Origin: Brevundimonas sp.
Lineage (GTDB): Bacteria > Pseudomonadota > Alphaproteobacteria > Caulobacterales > Caulobacteraceae
DNA: 64,000 nucleotides
Direction of reading: 5' to 3'
NCBI RefSeq assembly: GCF_027487935.1
Contig: NZ_JAIYCP010000002.1
Location: forward strand, 33,991 to 97,990
Notes under the pieces: generated by a model
Seen by the model: the letters and a program-made list of their open reading frames with translations, nothing else
Told to the model about the DNA's origin: nothing
Database searches by the model: none
In this document: positions 52,943 through 61,435 of the stretch, one piece after another
How positions within the stretch are numbered: position 1 is the first letter of the stretch
Layout of the letters: every line of letters begins with the position of its first letter
Translations under genes and position numbers: made by a program

Positions 52943-54076
52943 TTACGCCGTGGCGTGGACCTCCGCCAGCCGCCGGATCAGGGTCGTGCAGGCCCGCTGC
53001 CCCGCCGTCCCGTCATTGGACAGGGTGATGAAGCCGATACCCCGCTCCGGAGCCGCGAGGACCGTGGCGAACCACAGGGTGTTGGAGCCGCTGTGGGTGA
53101 TCGCCGGCCCCGGCCCGCCGACCCCGGCCCAGGGCGCCCTGATCACGCCCCAGCCCGCCGCATAGGCCGGCGGCGATCCGGCCGCGGGGGTCAGCAGCTG
53201 CGCCCGCGTCCCCTCGCTGAGCCAGTCGGGGCGGCTCCCCATCATGGCGGCGACGAACCGGCCATAGTCGGCCAGGTTCATATGCGCCGTGCCTGCCGGT
53301 CCCAGCGCGGGCGGGTTGTCCGCCAGCCCTGCCGGATCGACGCCGACGCCGTCCTGATGGCCCCAGGGCGCATCGCCCCGCGGTGCCCCGAACCCGGCCG
53401 AAGCCAGCCCCAGCGGCGTGAACAGCCCGGCCTGCATCACCGCCTCCCAGGCCTCGCCGGTCAGGGCCTCGATCGCGGCTCCCAGCACGATGTAGTTGCC
53501 GTTGCCATAGGCGAACTGGCCCACAGGTCCGCGGGGCGGGGCTCCCAGCGCCCGCGCCGCGAACGCGGCCCGCTGTTCCGGCAGGGGCCTCTGGTCACCA
53601 TGGGCGGCGATCAGCCAGCTCTGGTTGATCAGCGGTCCGTCCAGCAGGCCGGCGCGATGATGCATCAGATCGTCGAGCGTGATCGCAGCCCAGGCCGGAT
53701 CGATTGTCATGCCGGTAAAGGCCTCCGCCAGGGGCATGGCCCAGCGGGCGCGGCCCTGGTCGACCAGCCGGCCGAAGACGGCGGCGGTCATGGCCTTGGT
53801 GTTGGAGCCCAGATGCCAGCGGTCGTCCAGCGTCGCCGGATCGTCAGCACCCGCGCGGCGCACGCCCCGCACCCCGGTCCAGCCGAGCCCTTCGCGGGTC
53901 ACGATCCCGGCGGCAAGGGCGGGCGGCGCGGCCTCGGCGAAGACGGCGTCCAGCGCCGCCTCAGCCGCCGCATCGGTCTGGCGGACGAAGGCCATGGCCG
54001 GCCAGGCACCGACCACGGGCAGGGCGGCGAGGCCCCCAAGCAGGGCGCGGCGCGTGGCGAACACGGGAGGCTCCAT
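52943..54076 (-). CDS. Beta-lactamase-family serine hydrolase, Tat-type signal
   Basis: 377 aa. Twin-arginine-like leader ATRRALLGGLAALPVVGAW, then the class C/esterase motifs: SNTK (GSNTKAMTAAVFG) as SxxK, YGNGNYIVLGAAIE as YxN, and HSGSN in place of KTG. This fits a periplasmic penicillin-binding-protein-like or esterase-type hydrolase. The ATG at 54076 is used; upstream codons to 54214 lack signal character and overlap the ppk2 region. No regulator is adjacent. Confidence 0.88.
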   Translation of the reverse strand: MEPPVFATRRALLGGLAALPVVGAWPAMAFVRQTDAAAEAALDAVFAEAAPPALAAGIVTREGLGWTGVRGVRRAGADDPATLDDRWHLGSNTKAMTAAVFGRLVDQGRARWAMPLAEAFTGMTIDPAWAAITLDDLMHHRAGLLDGPLINQSWLIAAHGDQRPLPEQRAAFAARALGAPPRGPVGQFAYGNGNYIVLGAAIEALTGEAWEAVMQAGLFTPLGLASAGFGAPRGDAPWGHQDGVGVDPAGLADNPPALGPAGTAHMNLADYGRFVAAMMGSRPDWLSEGTRAQLLTPAAGSPPAYAAGWGVIRAPWAGVGGPGPAITHSGSNTLWFATVLAAPERGIGFITLSNDGTAGQRACTTLIRRLAEVHATA

Positions 54077-54194
54077 CTCTGTTCCGGCGATCCTAGCCGA
54101 CCCGCGTTCGGCCTGCACATGAGAAGTCGGACAGGTTCGGCCTCTGTCCTTCCGCCGCATTGTCCCAACGCCGGGGGAGGCGCATTCTGTCCCG

Positions 54195-54944
54195 ATGAGC
54201 AAGAAGTCAGACACCTACGCCGCAGACCTCGAGCGGCTTCAGGTCCTGCTGGTCGAAACCCAGCACTGGACCATCGAAGAGGGCCGCAAGACCCTGATCA
54301 TCTTCGAGGGCCGCGACTCCGCCGGCAAGGACGGCGCGATCAAGCGCATCACCGAATACATGTCGCCGCGCCAGACCCGGGTCGTCGCCCTGCCCAAGCC
54401 GACCGAGCGCGAGACCGGCCAGTGGTATTTCCAGCGCTATGTCCCGCACCTGCCGGCCGACAGCGAGACCGTGCTGTTCAACCGCTCCTGGTACAACCGC
54501 GCCGGGGTCGAGCCGGTGATGGGCTTCTGCACGCCGGAGCAGCACGTCCTGTTCCTGTCGGACGCCCCACGGTTCGAGCGCATCCTCGTCGACGACGGGA
54601 TCACCCTGATCAAACTCTGGTTGGACATCTCCAAGGCCGAACAGGCGCGCCGTCTGGCCGAGCGGGTCAAGGATCCGCTGAAGCGGTTCAAGGTCTCGCC
54701 TCTGGATGCCGAGGCCCAGGCCCGGTGGACGAACTACAGCGCCGCCCGCGACCGCATGCTGGACGAAACGGACCATGACCACGCGCCCTGGACCGTGGTG
54801 GCCACCGACGACAAGAAGTCGGCCCGCCTCAACATCATCCGCCACATCCTGCGGTCCATCGGCGGCCCCGGTGCGGCGGCCGAGGCGCCGGACAATGACG
54901 TGGTCTTCCGCGTCCCCGAGGCGAAGGGGAGGCTGGCACCCTGA
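54195..54944 (+). CDS. ppk2: Polyphosphate kinase 2
   Basis: 249 aa. Uses polyphosphate to phosphorylate GDP/ADP (class I PPK2). Seen: TLIIFEGRDSAGKDGAIKRI (Walker-A-like loop), TERETGQWYFQRYVPHLP, LFNRSWYNRAGVEPVMGF (Walker-B/lid) and LKLWLDISKAEQARRL-type helix. Full length for the family. Its TGA abuts the stop of gluQ with no spacing (TGATCA). Confidence 0.95.
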   Translation: MSKKSDTYAADLERLQVLLVETQHWTIEEGRKTLIIFEGRDSAGKDGAIKRITEYMSPRQTRVVALPKPTERETGQWYFQRYVPHLPADSETVLFNRSWYNRAGVEPVMGFCTPEQHVLFLSDAPRFERILVDDGITLIKLWLDISKAEQARRLAERVKDPLKRFKVSPLDAEAQARWTNYSAARDRMLDETDHDHAPWTVVATDDKKSARLNIIRHILRSIGGPGAAAEAPDNDVVFRVPEAKGRLAP

Positions 54945-55796
54945 TCAGAAGCCCAGTTCGGCCCGCAGGGTCCCGGCGTCCAGACCGCCGGCCCGCAGCT
55001 CCGCCAGCGTCACGGACCGGTCGCGCTTGGCATACCGCCTGCCATCCGGCCCGACCAGCAGGCGGTGGTGGCGATAAGCCGGCGTGGGCCAGCCCATCAG
55101 TGTCTGGATCAGCACCTGCACATGGGTTGCTTCGAACAGGTCCTCGCCGCGGACGATGTGGGTCACGCCCTGCAAGGCGTCATCGTGGGTCACAGCCACA
55201 TGATAGGCCGCCCCGACGTCCTTGCGGGCCAGAATCACGTCGCCGGCCGTCTCGGGCAGAACCCTGATCAGGCCGCGCTCGCCATTCGGCCCCAGGCCCT
55301 CCTCGACGAAGGTCAGCGCCTGCCAGGCGACGTCACCCAACGCCTCCCGAGCGCGATCCAGTGACAGCCGCCAGGCGAAGGCTCGGCCCTGCGCCAGCAG
55401 CGCCGCCTCCTCGTCTGCTGGATGCGGGCCGGGCCGCGCCGCCTCGACCGGGCCGTGCGGCGCATCGCCGATCGCGTCGAGGATATCCTTGCGCGTACGG
55501 AAACAGCGGTACAGCAGACCGCGTCCGTCCAGCGCCGCGATGACGGCCGCATAGTCGGTCAGGTGTTCGGATTGGCGACGGACCGGCCCGTCCCAGGCCA
55601 GCCCCAGCCATGCCAGATCCTCGACGATGGCGTCCTCAAAGGCCGGCTTGCAGCGGATCGGGTCGATATCCTCGATCCGCAGCAGAAAACGTCCCCCCAC
55701 CTCGCGGGCGGCGCGCCAGGCGGTCAGGGCGGAAAAGGCGTGGCCGCGGTGCAGCCGGCCGGTCGGCGAGGGCGCGAAACGGGTGACGAAGGCCAC
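54945..55796 (-). CDS. gluQ: Glutamyl-Q tRNA(Asp) synthetase
   Basis: 283 aa truncated glutamyl-tRNA synthetase paralogue that glutamylates queuosine in tRNA(Asp). Seen: TRFAPSPTGRLHRGHAFSAL (HIGH motif as HRGH), LLRIEDIDPIRCKP, HIVRGEDLFEATHVQ and the KMSKS counterpart YAKRDRSVTL. The usual C-terminal anticodon-binding domain is absent, as expected for GluQ. Convergent with ppk2; stops touch. Confidence 0.95.
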   Translation of the reverse strand: MAFVTRFAPSPTGRLHRGHAFSALTAWRAAREVGGRFLLRIEDIDPIRCKPAFEDAIVEDLAWLGLAWDGPVRRQSEHLTDYAAVIAALDGRGLLYRCFRTRKDILDAIGDAPHGPVEAARPGPHPADEEAALLAQGRAFAWRLSLDRAREALGDVAWQALTFVEEGLGPNGERGLIRVLPETAGDVILARKDVGAAYHVAVTHDDALQGVTHIVRGEDLFEATHVQVLIQTLMGWPTPAYRHHRLLVGPDGRRYAKRDRSVTLAELRAGGLDAGTLRAELGF

Positions 55797-55804
55797 GACC
55801 GTCC

Positions 55805-56938
55805 TCAGACCCGCTGCAAGGCCCCGGCGGCCTCGGCTGCGGCGACGCCGGCGCGTACATCCTCCTCGGACAGGGACTGGAAATGGGCGACCATGTCCTC
55901 CAGGGCGAACTGTCGCTCAGAGATAGCCCAGTCATAGATCTCCCGCATCGTGCTCGAACAGTCGGGGAAAGACCGCCCGGTCGTCCGGATCAGGGTAATC
56001 GGTTTGCGCTCCGGCAAGGTGAAGGAGGGCGGCCGAGGGGTCATCCGGGTCTGGGATCTGGCGACCTCCTCCCGGAACGACGGGGAGGCGGCGATCCGGG
56101 CGAGGATCTGACCGTATTCGGCAAGGTGAGCCGCCAGGGCCACGCCGCCGTCTTCCGTCGCCGGCGGCGCGAAGGCGCGATAGGCAGGGTTCTTCATCGC
56201 CTCCAGGTTCAGCAGGGACAGAAGGGTGCGACCATGCAGAGGTGTGATCGCGAAGGTGACGTGCAACGACGGACCGTCGGTCGCCAGGGCGTCATGGTAC
56301 CAGCCGCGCGGGAGATACAGCACGTCGCCGGGCTGCATCGTCACCTGTTGCATGAGGGCCCCGCGGGTCTGTTCAAACCAGCGCCGCGTGGCGTCGTCGT
56401 CGGGGAAATTCTCGATCGGATTGTCCGCGCGGCTCGCATACAGATTCCAGACCTTGGTTCCGCCGGTCTGGATAACGATGACGTCGTGGTTGTCGAAATG
56501 CGTACCGAACGCCTGAACGCCCCGGAACGAACAGTAGATGTTGGCACCGATGCTGGCAGCGAAAGTCCGCGACAGCGTTTCCCCGATCCGCATCAGCGGT
56601 TCGTGGATGGACAGAACGTCATTGGCGATCAGGCTGGCACCGGCGGACAGGAACACCTCGACCTTCTGCGGCCAGGGCCGAAGGACTTCGCCCTGAGGCG
56701 TCGCGACCGGGTGGCAGTACTGGTCTGGCGGGACCGCCACATAGTTCCGCATCAACCGCAGATGGGCTGACGTCCAGAGCGACCCCTGACCCAGCAGCCG
56801 GTTGAAGTCGGGCCAGGTGAGAATGGCGGCCTTGGCGCCGTCGCCTGAAGCCGGGATATGCAGCGGCTTTCGGCCGACGTACTCGCCGAGGAAATGCTCG
56901 GGCGAGATCGGATGCAGAAGATCGTCGAGGCTGTGCAT
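55805..56938 (-). CDS. JmjC/cupin-4 family oxygenase-like protein, copy 1
   Basis: 377 aa. Double-stranded beta-helix of the ribosomal-oxygenase (YcfD/RoxA-like) cupin-4 group: Fe ligands in GTHFDNHDVIVIQ (HxD) and HVTFAITPLHG, plus the LYLPRGWYHDAL block. RoxA enzymes hydroxylate a ribosomal Arg; this protein's target is unknown. ATG at 56938 used, giving the HSLDDLLHPISPEHF start shared with its paralogue. gluQ is 8 bases downstream. Confidence 0.88.
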   Translation of the reverse strand: MHSLDDLLHPISPEHFLGEYVGRKPLHIPASGDGAKAAILTWPDFNRLLGQGSLWTSAHLRLMRNYVAVPPDQYCHPVATPQGEVLRPWPQKVEVFLSAGASLIANDVLSIHEPLMRIGETLSRTFAASIGANIYCSFRGVQAFGTHFDNHDVIVIQTGGTKVWNLYASRADNPIENFPDDDATRRWFEQTRGALMQQVTMQPGDVLYLPRGWYHDALATDGPSLHVTFAITPLHGRTLLSLLNLEAMKNPAYRAFAPPATEDGGVALAAHLAEYGQILARIAASPSFREEVARSQTRMTPRPPSFTLPERKPITLIRTTGRSFPDCSSTMREIYDWAISERQFALEDMVAHFQSLSEEDVRAGVAAAEAAGALQRV

Positions 56939-56987
56939 GGCTGAACAACTATGATGCCCGCCGCCCTCTGTCGATGCGGCTGCGGCT

Positions 56988-58118
56988 TCAGAGCGCCTTG
57001 AACACACCGAGTCCGATGGCGGACTCAAAGGCGTCTCTCAGTGCAGGTTCGGAGATGAAGTCGAATTGGGCGATGACGTCTTCGAGGGCGAACTGCGTCT
57101 GGCCCGTCGCCCATTCGATCGCGACCCTTGGGGGACCCTCCACCTTTGGCGACCTCAGGCCGGTCGGTCGATACAGGGTCAGGCTTGCCCGCGCCGGCAG
57201 CCCATAGGCCGTTCCGCGCGGCACGAGGCGCTCCTGGGCCATCAGGACCTCGTCGCGGAAGGCGGGCAAGGCTGACAGCTCGGCCAGACGGCGGCCCAGG
57301 TCCGCCAGTTGCCGGGCGAGCTGGACGCCGCCATCGGTGCCCGGGACGAGCCATTGACGGAAGGCGGGGTCCTGCATGGCTGCGGACTCAAGCAGACCGA
57401 ACAGGACCCGCCCGTAGAGCGGACTCACCGAAAAGGTCACATGCAGCGACGCGCCCTCGGTGGTGAGGGCGTCGTGGTACCAGCCGCGCGGCAGGTAGAG
57501 CACATCGCCCGGCCGCATTGTCACCTCGCTCATCAGCTGGCCGCGCGTCTGGGCGAACCAGCGCCGGGCTTCGGCGTCGTCGACCGGAAAGCTCACCGGC
57601 GCGTCGGCACGGTTCTCATACAGCCGCCAGGTTTTCTCGCCCTCCACCTGCAAGGCAAAGACATGATGCAGGTCGAAATGGGTGTCGAAGGCCTGCACCC
57701 CGCCGAAGGAGCAATAGACATTGGCGCCGACCAGCCCGGCGAAATCACGCCCCAGCCGATGCGACAGCGCGCGCAGCTCCGGCGTCAGCTCTTGGACGTC
57801 TCCGGCGATGACGCTGGCCCCCATGGCCAGCAGGTTCTGGACCTTCGCGGGCGACGGCCGCAGGGCCACGCCTGACTGCGACCGCGCCTCGATACAGTAT
57901 TGCTCTGGCGGGATGGGCTGGCCGTTGAAGACCAATTTGAGGCTTTGCGCGGTCCAGATCGAGCTCTGGTCCAGCAGGGCGTTGAACCGGGCCCAGTCCA
58001 GAATCGCGCGTTTGGGGGCTCCGGCTTCTGCGGGAATGTGCAGCGGCTTTCGGTCATTGTAGTCCGCATCGAACCGGTCGCGCGTGATCGGATGCAGAAG
58101 TTCGTCCAGAGTGGTCAT
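56988..58118 (-). CDS. JmjC/cupin-4 family oxygenase-like protein, copy 2
   Basis: 376 aa, same architecture as copy 1: TTLDELLHPITRDRFDADYN, FDTHFDLHHVFALQ (HxD), LYLPRGWYHDALTTEGASLH and HVTFSVSPLYG. Length and block spacing match copy 1 throughout, so the pair arose by tandem duplication. Both retain the metal-ligand pattern, so neither looks decayed. The 49-base gap between them has no terminator. Confidence 0.88.
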   Translation of the reverse strand: MTTLDELLHPITRDRFDADYNDRKPLHIPAEAGAPKRAILDWARFNALLDQSSIWTAQSLKLVFNGQPIPPEQYCIEARSQSGVALRPSPAKVQNLLAMGASVIAGDVQELTPELRALSHRLGRDFAGLVGANVYCSFGGVQAFDTHFDLHHVFALQVEGEKTWRLYENRADAPVSFPVDDAEARRWFAQTRGQLMSEVTMRPGDVLYLPRGWYHDALTTEGASLHVTFSVSPLYGRVLFGLLESAAMQDPAFRQWLVPGTDGGVQLARQLADLGRRLAELSALPAFRDEVLMAQERLVPRGTAYGLPARASLTLYRPTGLRSPKVEGPPRVAIEWATGQTQFALEDVIAQFDFISEPALRDAFESAIGLGVFKAL

Positions 58119-58162
58119 GCCGAAATTCTAGAACGGGCATCCGCCCCTGTCGATGAGCCCCC

Positions 58163-58819
58163 ATGCCTGTGCCGTTGAATCCCGTCCAGATCGCAGCCGC
58201 CCGGGAGGTGCTGGTTACCCTGGATCCCGCACTGGCCCGGGCGCATGCGGTCACCCCGGCTTTCGAATGGCGGTTGCGGACCGGCGGTTATGAAGGTCTG
58301 TTCCACATGATCGTGGACCAGCAGGTCTCGGTCGCGGCCGCCGCCGCGATCTGGAGGCGGGTGGTCGAGGGGCTGGATGGGGACATCACGCCCCGGGCCG
58401 TTCTGGCGTGCGACCCGCTGCGGCTGCGCACCTTCGGCCTGTCCGGCCAGAAGGCGAAATACGCTTATGAGATCGCCCTCGCCCAGGTCGAGGGCCGGAT
58501 CGATTTCGACCATCTGGAGGGGCTGTCGGATGCGGATGCGATCGCGCGGCTGGTTGCCATCAAGGGCGTCGGCAGATGGACCGCCGAGACCTTTCTGATG
58601 TTCTGCGAGGGCCGTCAGGACATCTTCCCCGGCGGCGACATCGCCCTGCAGGAAGCCATCCGCTGGGCCGACGGCGCAGCCCTGCGGCCGACGGAGAAAC
58701 AGGCCTGGGCCCGGGCTAAAATCTGGGCCCCGCATCGCAGCGTGGCGGCGCATCTGCTCTGGGGATGGTATGGAGCCGTCAAGCGCGGTGAGGCCGTGCT
58801 GGAGGAACATCTCGCGTGA
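58163..58819 (+). CDS. DNA-3-methyladenine glycosylase, AlkA-like (HhH-GPD)
   Basis: 218 aa. Helix-hairpin-helix ARLVAIKGVGRWTAETFLMF followed by the catalytic Asp in FPGGDIALQEAIR, after the family LFHMIVDQQVSVAAAAAIWR segment. Removes alkylated purines from DNA. It lacks an AlkA N-terminal beta domain (short form). Its stop overlaps the TRIC gene's GTG start by four bases. Confidence 0.92.
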   Translation: MPVPLNPVQIAAAREVLVTLDPALARAHAVTPAFEWRLRTGGYEGLFHMIVDQQVSVAAAAAIWRRVVEGLDGDITPRAVLACDPLRLRTFGLSGQKAKYAYEIALAQVEGRIDFDHLEGLSDADAIARLVAIKGVGRWTAETFLMFCEGRQDIFPGGDIALQEAIRWADGAALRPTEKQAWARAKIWAPHRSVAAHLLWGWYGAVKRGEAVLEEHLA

Positions 58820-59466
58820 GCCCCATCGTCGATCCTGCCCTGACCGATCCGGAGACCGTGCTGGGTGCGCTCGACTTCGCCGGCGTGGCCGTCTTTGCGG
58901 CCACCGGGGCTCTGGCCGCGGCCCAGCAGCGGCATGATCTGGTCACCTTCGCCTTCTTCGGCGCGATCACCGGCGTCGGCGGCGGCACATTGCGCGACCT
59001 GCTGATCGGGGCCCCCGTCTTCTGGGTGCAGGACTGGCGCTACATCGCCGTCTGTCTGCTGGCCTCCCTAGCCGTCTGGATGGTCGGAGCCCGGCCCTGG
59101 CGGTTCCGCGCCCTGCTTTGGCTCGATGCCATCGGCCTCGCCGCCTATGGCGTTATGGGCGCGGCCAAGGCCGAGGCTTTTCAGGTCGCACCGCTGATCT
59201 GCATTGTCATGGGAGCCCTCACCGCCTGTTTCGGTGGTGTGGTGCGCGACCTGCTGGCGGGCCAGCCTTCCATCCTGCTGCGTCGGGAGATCACCGTCTC
59301 CGCCGCCCTTCTGGCCGCGACGGTGTTCGTCGCCGCACGCGCCCTGGGCCTCGACGCCTGGCCCGCTGCCCTGATTGCCGCTCCCTGCGGCTTTGCCCTG
59401 CGCGCCGGTGCCCTGGTCTGGGGCTGGAGCCTGCCGGCCTTTCCCGGGACCCCCACACGGGGCTGA
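58816..59466 (+). CDS. TRIC-family (UPF0126) cation channel
   Basis: 216 aa, seven helices. Two copies of the glycine-Arg-Asp motif typical of prokaryotic TRIC channels: GAITGVGGGTLRDLLIG and ACFGGVVRDLLAG. Trimeric monovalent cation channel in characterised relatives. Starts at a GTG inside the glycosylase stop, so the two are coupled; there is no obvious functional tie. Confidence 0.92.
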   Translation: MSPIVDPALTDPETVLGALDFAGVAVFAATGALAAAQQRHDLVTFAFFGAITGVGGGTLRDLLIGAPVFWVQDWRYIAVCLLASLAVWMVGARPWRFRALLWLDAIGLAAYGVMGAAKAEAFQVAPLICIVMGALTACFGGVVRDLLAGQPSILLRREITVSAALLAATVFVAARALGLDAWPAALIAAPCGFALRAGALVWGWSLPAFPGTPTRG

Positions 59467-59599
59467 GCGTTGCGGAACTGTCGTCCCCCGGTCATCGTCA
59501 AGCCGTCGAATCACGGCTAGGCTTTGCCCGTAACCAGGGAAGGAGACGTGTCTTCAGTCCGGTCGCGTCGATGATCCTCTCCTGCACGGCGAGGGCCTG

Positions 59600-60283
59600 A
59601 TGCAGGTCCAGAGCCGCCCTCCGTCCGGCTGGCCCGCGCTGGTGCTGAACGCCGACTTTCGTCCGCTCTCCTACTATCCGCTGTCGATCTGGCCGTGGGA
59701 GGAAGCGATCAAGGCGGTCTATCAGGACCGCGTGGATGTCGTATCCACCTATGACAAGGTCGTCCGCAGCCCTTCGATGGAAATGGTCCTGCCCAGCGTT
59801 ATCGCGCTGAAGAACTATGTCGATCAGGACCGCCAGCCCGCCTTCACCCGCTTCAACGTCTTTCTTCGCGACGGCTTTACCTGCCAGTATTGCAGCGCCT
59901 CCGCCGAACTGACCTTCGACCATGTGATCCCGCGTTCGCGCGGCGGTCGGACGACCTGGGAAAACATCGTCGCCGCCTGTTCGCCTTGCAATCTCAGAAA
60001 GGGTGGACGCACCCCCGAGCAGGCCGGCATGCCCGTTCGCCGCGCACCCCATCGCCCGAGTGCATGGCAGCTGCAGCAGTTCGGCCGCCGCTTCCCGCCG
60101 AACTATCTGCACCGGAGCTGGCAAGATTATTTGGCTACACAGTGGGTCTGCGACGCCGCTGAAAACCTTGAGCCGCTGTCCGACGGCATCGTGCGAGGGT
60201 TCCCCCGAAGCCGAACGCGTCGCCAGCCTGCCGTCCTGAGACCAACACATGTCGAGCACGGGTTGCTCGCGGCGACCGGGTGA
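59600..60283 (+). CDS. HNH endonuclease-family protein with replaced C-terminus
   Basis: 227 aa. N-terminal WPALVLNADFRPLSYYPLSI and HNH core FTCQYCSASAELTFDHVIPR ... NIVAACSPCNLRKGGRTPEQ with two CxxC zinc pairs are intact, as in a widespread ~185-residue alphaproteobacterial HNH protein. That family normally ends in YLHxSWxDYLYWDxEL (recalled). Here the match stops at DYL (residue 178, base ~60133) and 49 unrelated residues follow, then stop. This marks the left edge of an inserted segment. The nuclease part is probably still functional. Confidence 0.8.
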   Translation: MQVQSRPPSGWPALVLNADFRPLSYYPLSIWPWEEAIKAVYQDRVDVVSTYDKVVRSPSMEMVLPSVIALKNYVDQDRQPAFTRFNVFLRDGFTCQYCSASAELTFDHVIPRSRGGRTTWENIVAACSPCNLRKGGRTPEQAGMPVRRAPHRPSAWQLQQFGRRFPPNYLHRSWQDYLATQWVCDAAENLEPLSDGIVRGFPRSRTRRQPAVLRPTHVEHGLLAATG

Positions 60284-60384
60284 AAATTCCGCTGTTTCGC
60301 CGACGTTCGACCGACTCCATTGGCGAGGGTCGGGCGTGTCCTGCCGTTCTTTGGAGCGATATCGCCCGGCCAATAATTATGGGG

Positions 60385-60565
60385 GATCGAGGCCGGCGAA
60401 GCCGGAATGGGTTTGGGAAATCGACGGCGAGCCGAAGGCGGTGCCGCTACGGGCGCGAAGCGCGTCTGGCCAAAGGCCTCTACGCGAGGGGCGGCTTGGC
60501 GCCCCTCCTACGTCGAGCCGAAGGCGAGAAGCCCGGTCCAAAGGACCCTACGGACAAAGCGCAAG
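60385..60565. ncRNA. Hairpin-dense non-coding segment (structured RNA or recombination site candidate)
   Basis: The 357-base gap 60284-60640 has no convincing gene. Within ~180 bases it packs consecutive small hairpins with GAA-type loops: CCGGC-gaa-GCCGG, GGGCGCGAAGCGCGT, GGCC-aaa-GGCC, GGGGCGGC-tt-GGCGCCCC, GGTCC-aaa-GGACC, GTCGAG-tt-CTCGAC. The motif CGAGCCGAAGGCG occurs twice (60428-60440 and 60513-60525). Reading as RNA is inference. Confidence 0.35.
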
Positions 60566-60640
60566 TCGAGTTCTCGACTGGTCGCTGTTACGTATTACGC
60601 ATACGCTCAATATACGTAAGTGCGGCCAAGCACGGCTGGA

Positions 60641-61303
60641 CTACGAGAGCACGAGACCGGACTCCGTAGCCCAGTCATCATTGTCGCCGCTGAAGTCCAG
60701 CCGGGCCGAACCCATTACATTTGATCCGAGCGATTTGCCCATCGAGGAGGTGCGAGCAAAATTCGTCGCCTCGATCTTTTGTGCACCGTTGAAGAGGGCG
60801 GCATAGGCGACACATCCGCCCTCGATCTCCGCTACGACCATTTGGCCTTCGAGGTAACACACGCCGTGTCCTGGCTTGGTCTGGATGATGGGGCCGAACA
60901 GGTGCCTTTCTCCAAACTGGTCGAGGAAGAAGCCGAGGCAATCTTGCCAAACGGCCGACACACCCGAGGTTCGGTTGCGGAGCTTCCGTAACTTCGTGCG
61001 AAAGGTCTTGTGGTCGTAGAGCTTGATCGCCCCGAGCTTCGAGTATCCGGACTGGCCTGGCTTGGCATAGCCCCGCTCATTCCATGTCTCGATCTGCGCC
61101 CCAACGGGCTTGGAGCCATTGTCGAAGAGCGTGATCTGGAGAGCTGTGATCTCGGCAAAAGGCGGCAAGCCAACGGGTCTTGCGCCGATGGAACGGGCCG
61201 TTGAGTCCGTAAGGCCGAGGCGGGTAGCAATGACTGCGCGAAGAGCGGGGTCGTTTGCTGCTCTCTCGATAACGTCGAGAGCATCCGGGAAGTTTATGGT
61301 CAT
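60641..61303 (-). CDS. Hypothetical island protein (220 aa)
   Basis: ATG at 61303 with ACAGGA upstream. Begins MTINFPDALDVIERAANDPA and shows mixed alpha/beta character, with KPGHGVCYLEGQMVVAEIEG and a late Asp/Asn-rich tail. No membrane segment or known motif. The coding strand is opposite to the HNH gene and the same as the recombinase. Not recognised. Confidence 0.65.
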   Translation of the reverse strand: MTINFPDALDVIERAANDPALRAVIATRLGLTDSTARSIGARPVGLPPFAEITALQITLFDNGSKPVGAQIETWNERGYAKPGQSGYSKLGAIKLYDHKTFRTKLRKLRNRTSGVSAVWQDCLGFFLDQFGERHLFGPIIQTKPGHGVCYLEGQMVVAEIEGGCVAYAALFNGAQKIEATNFARTSSMGKSLGSNVMGSARLDFSGDNDDWATESGLVLS

Positions 61304-61435
61304 ATCGTTCCTGTGAAAACATGAGAAAAGAGTCCGGCGTGGTGCGCCGAACTCTTCATCTCATCGATTCTCACGGGAGATTGACAGTTGCGGTCGCACC
61401 ACAACCGTCAATCAACATGATCTCATGCCGAGGCG

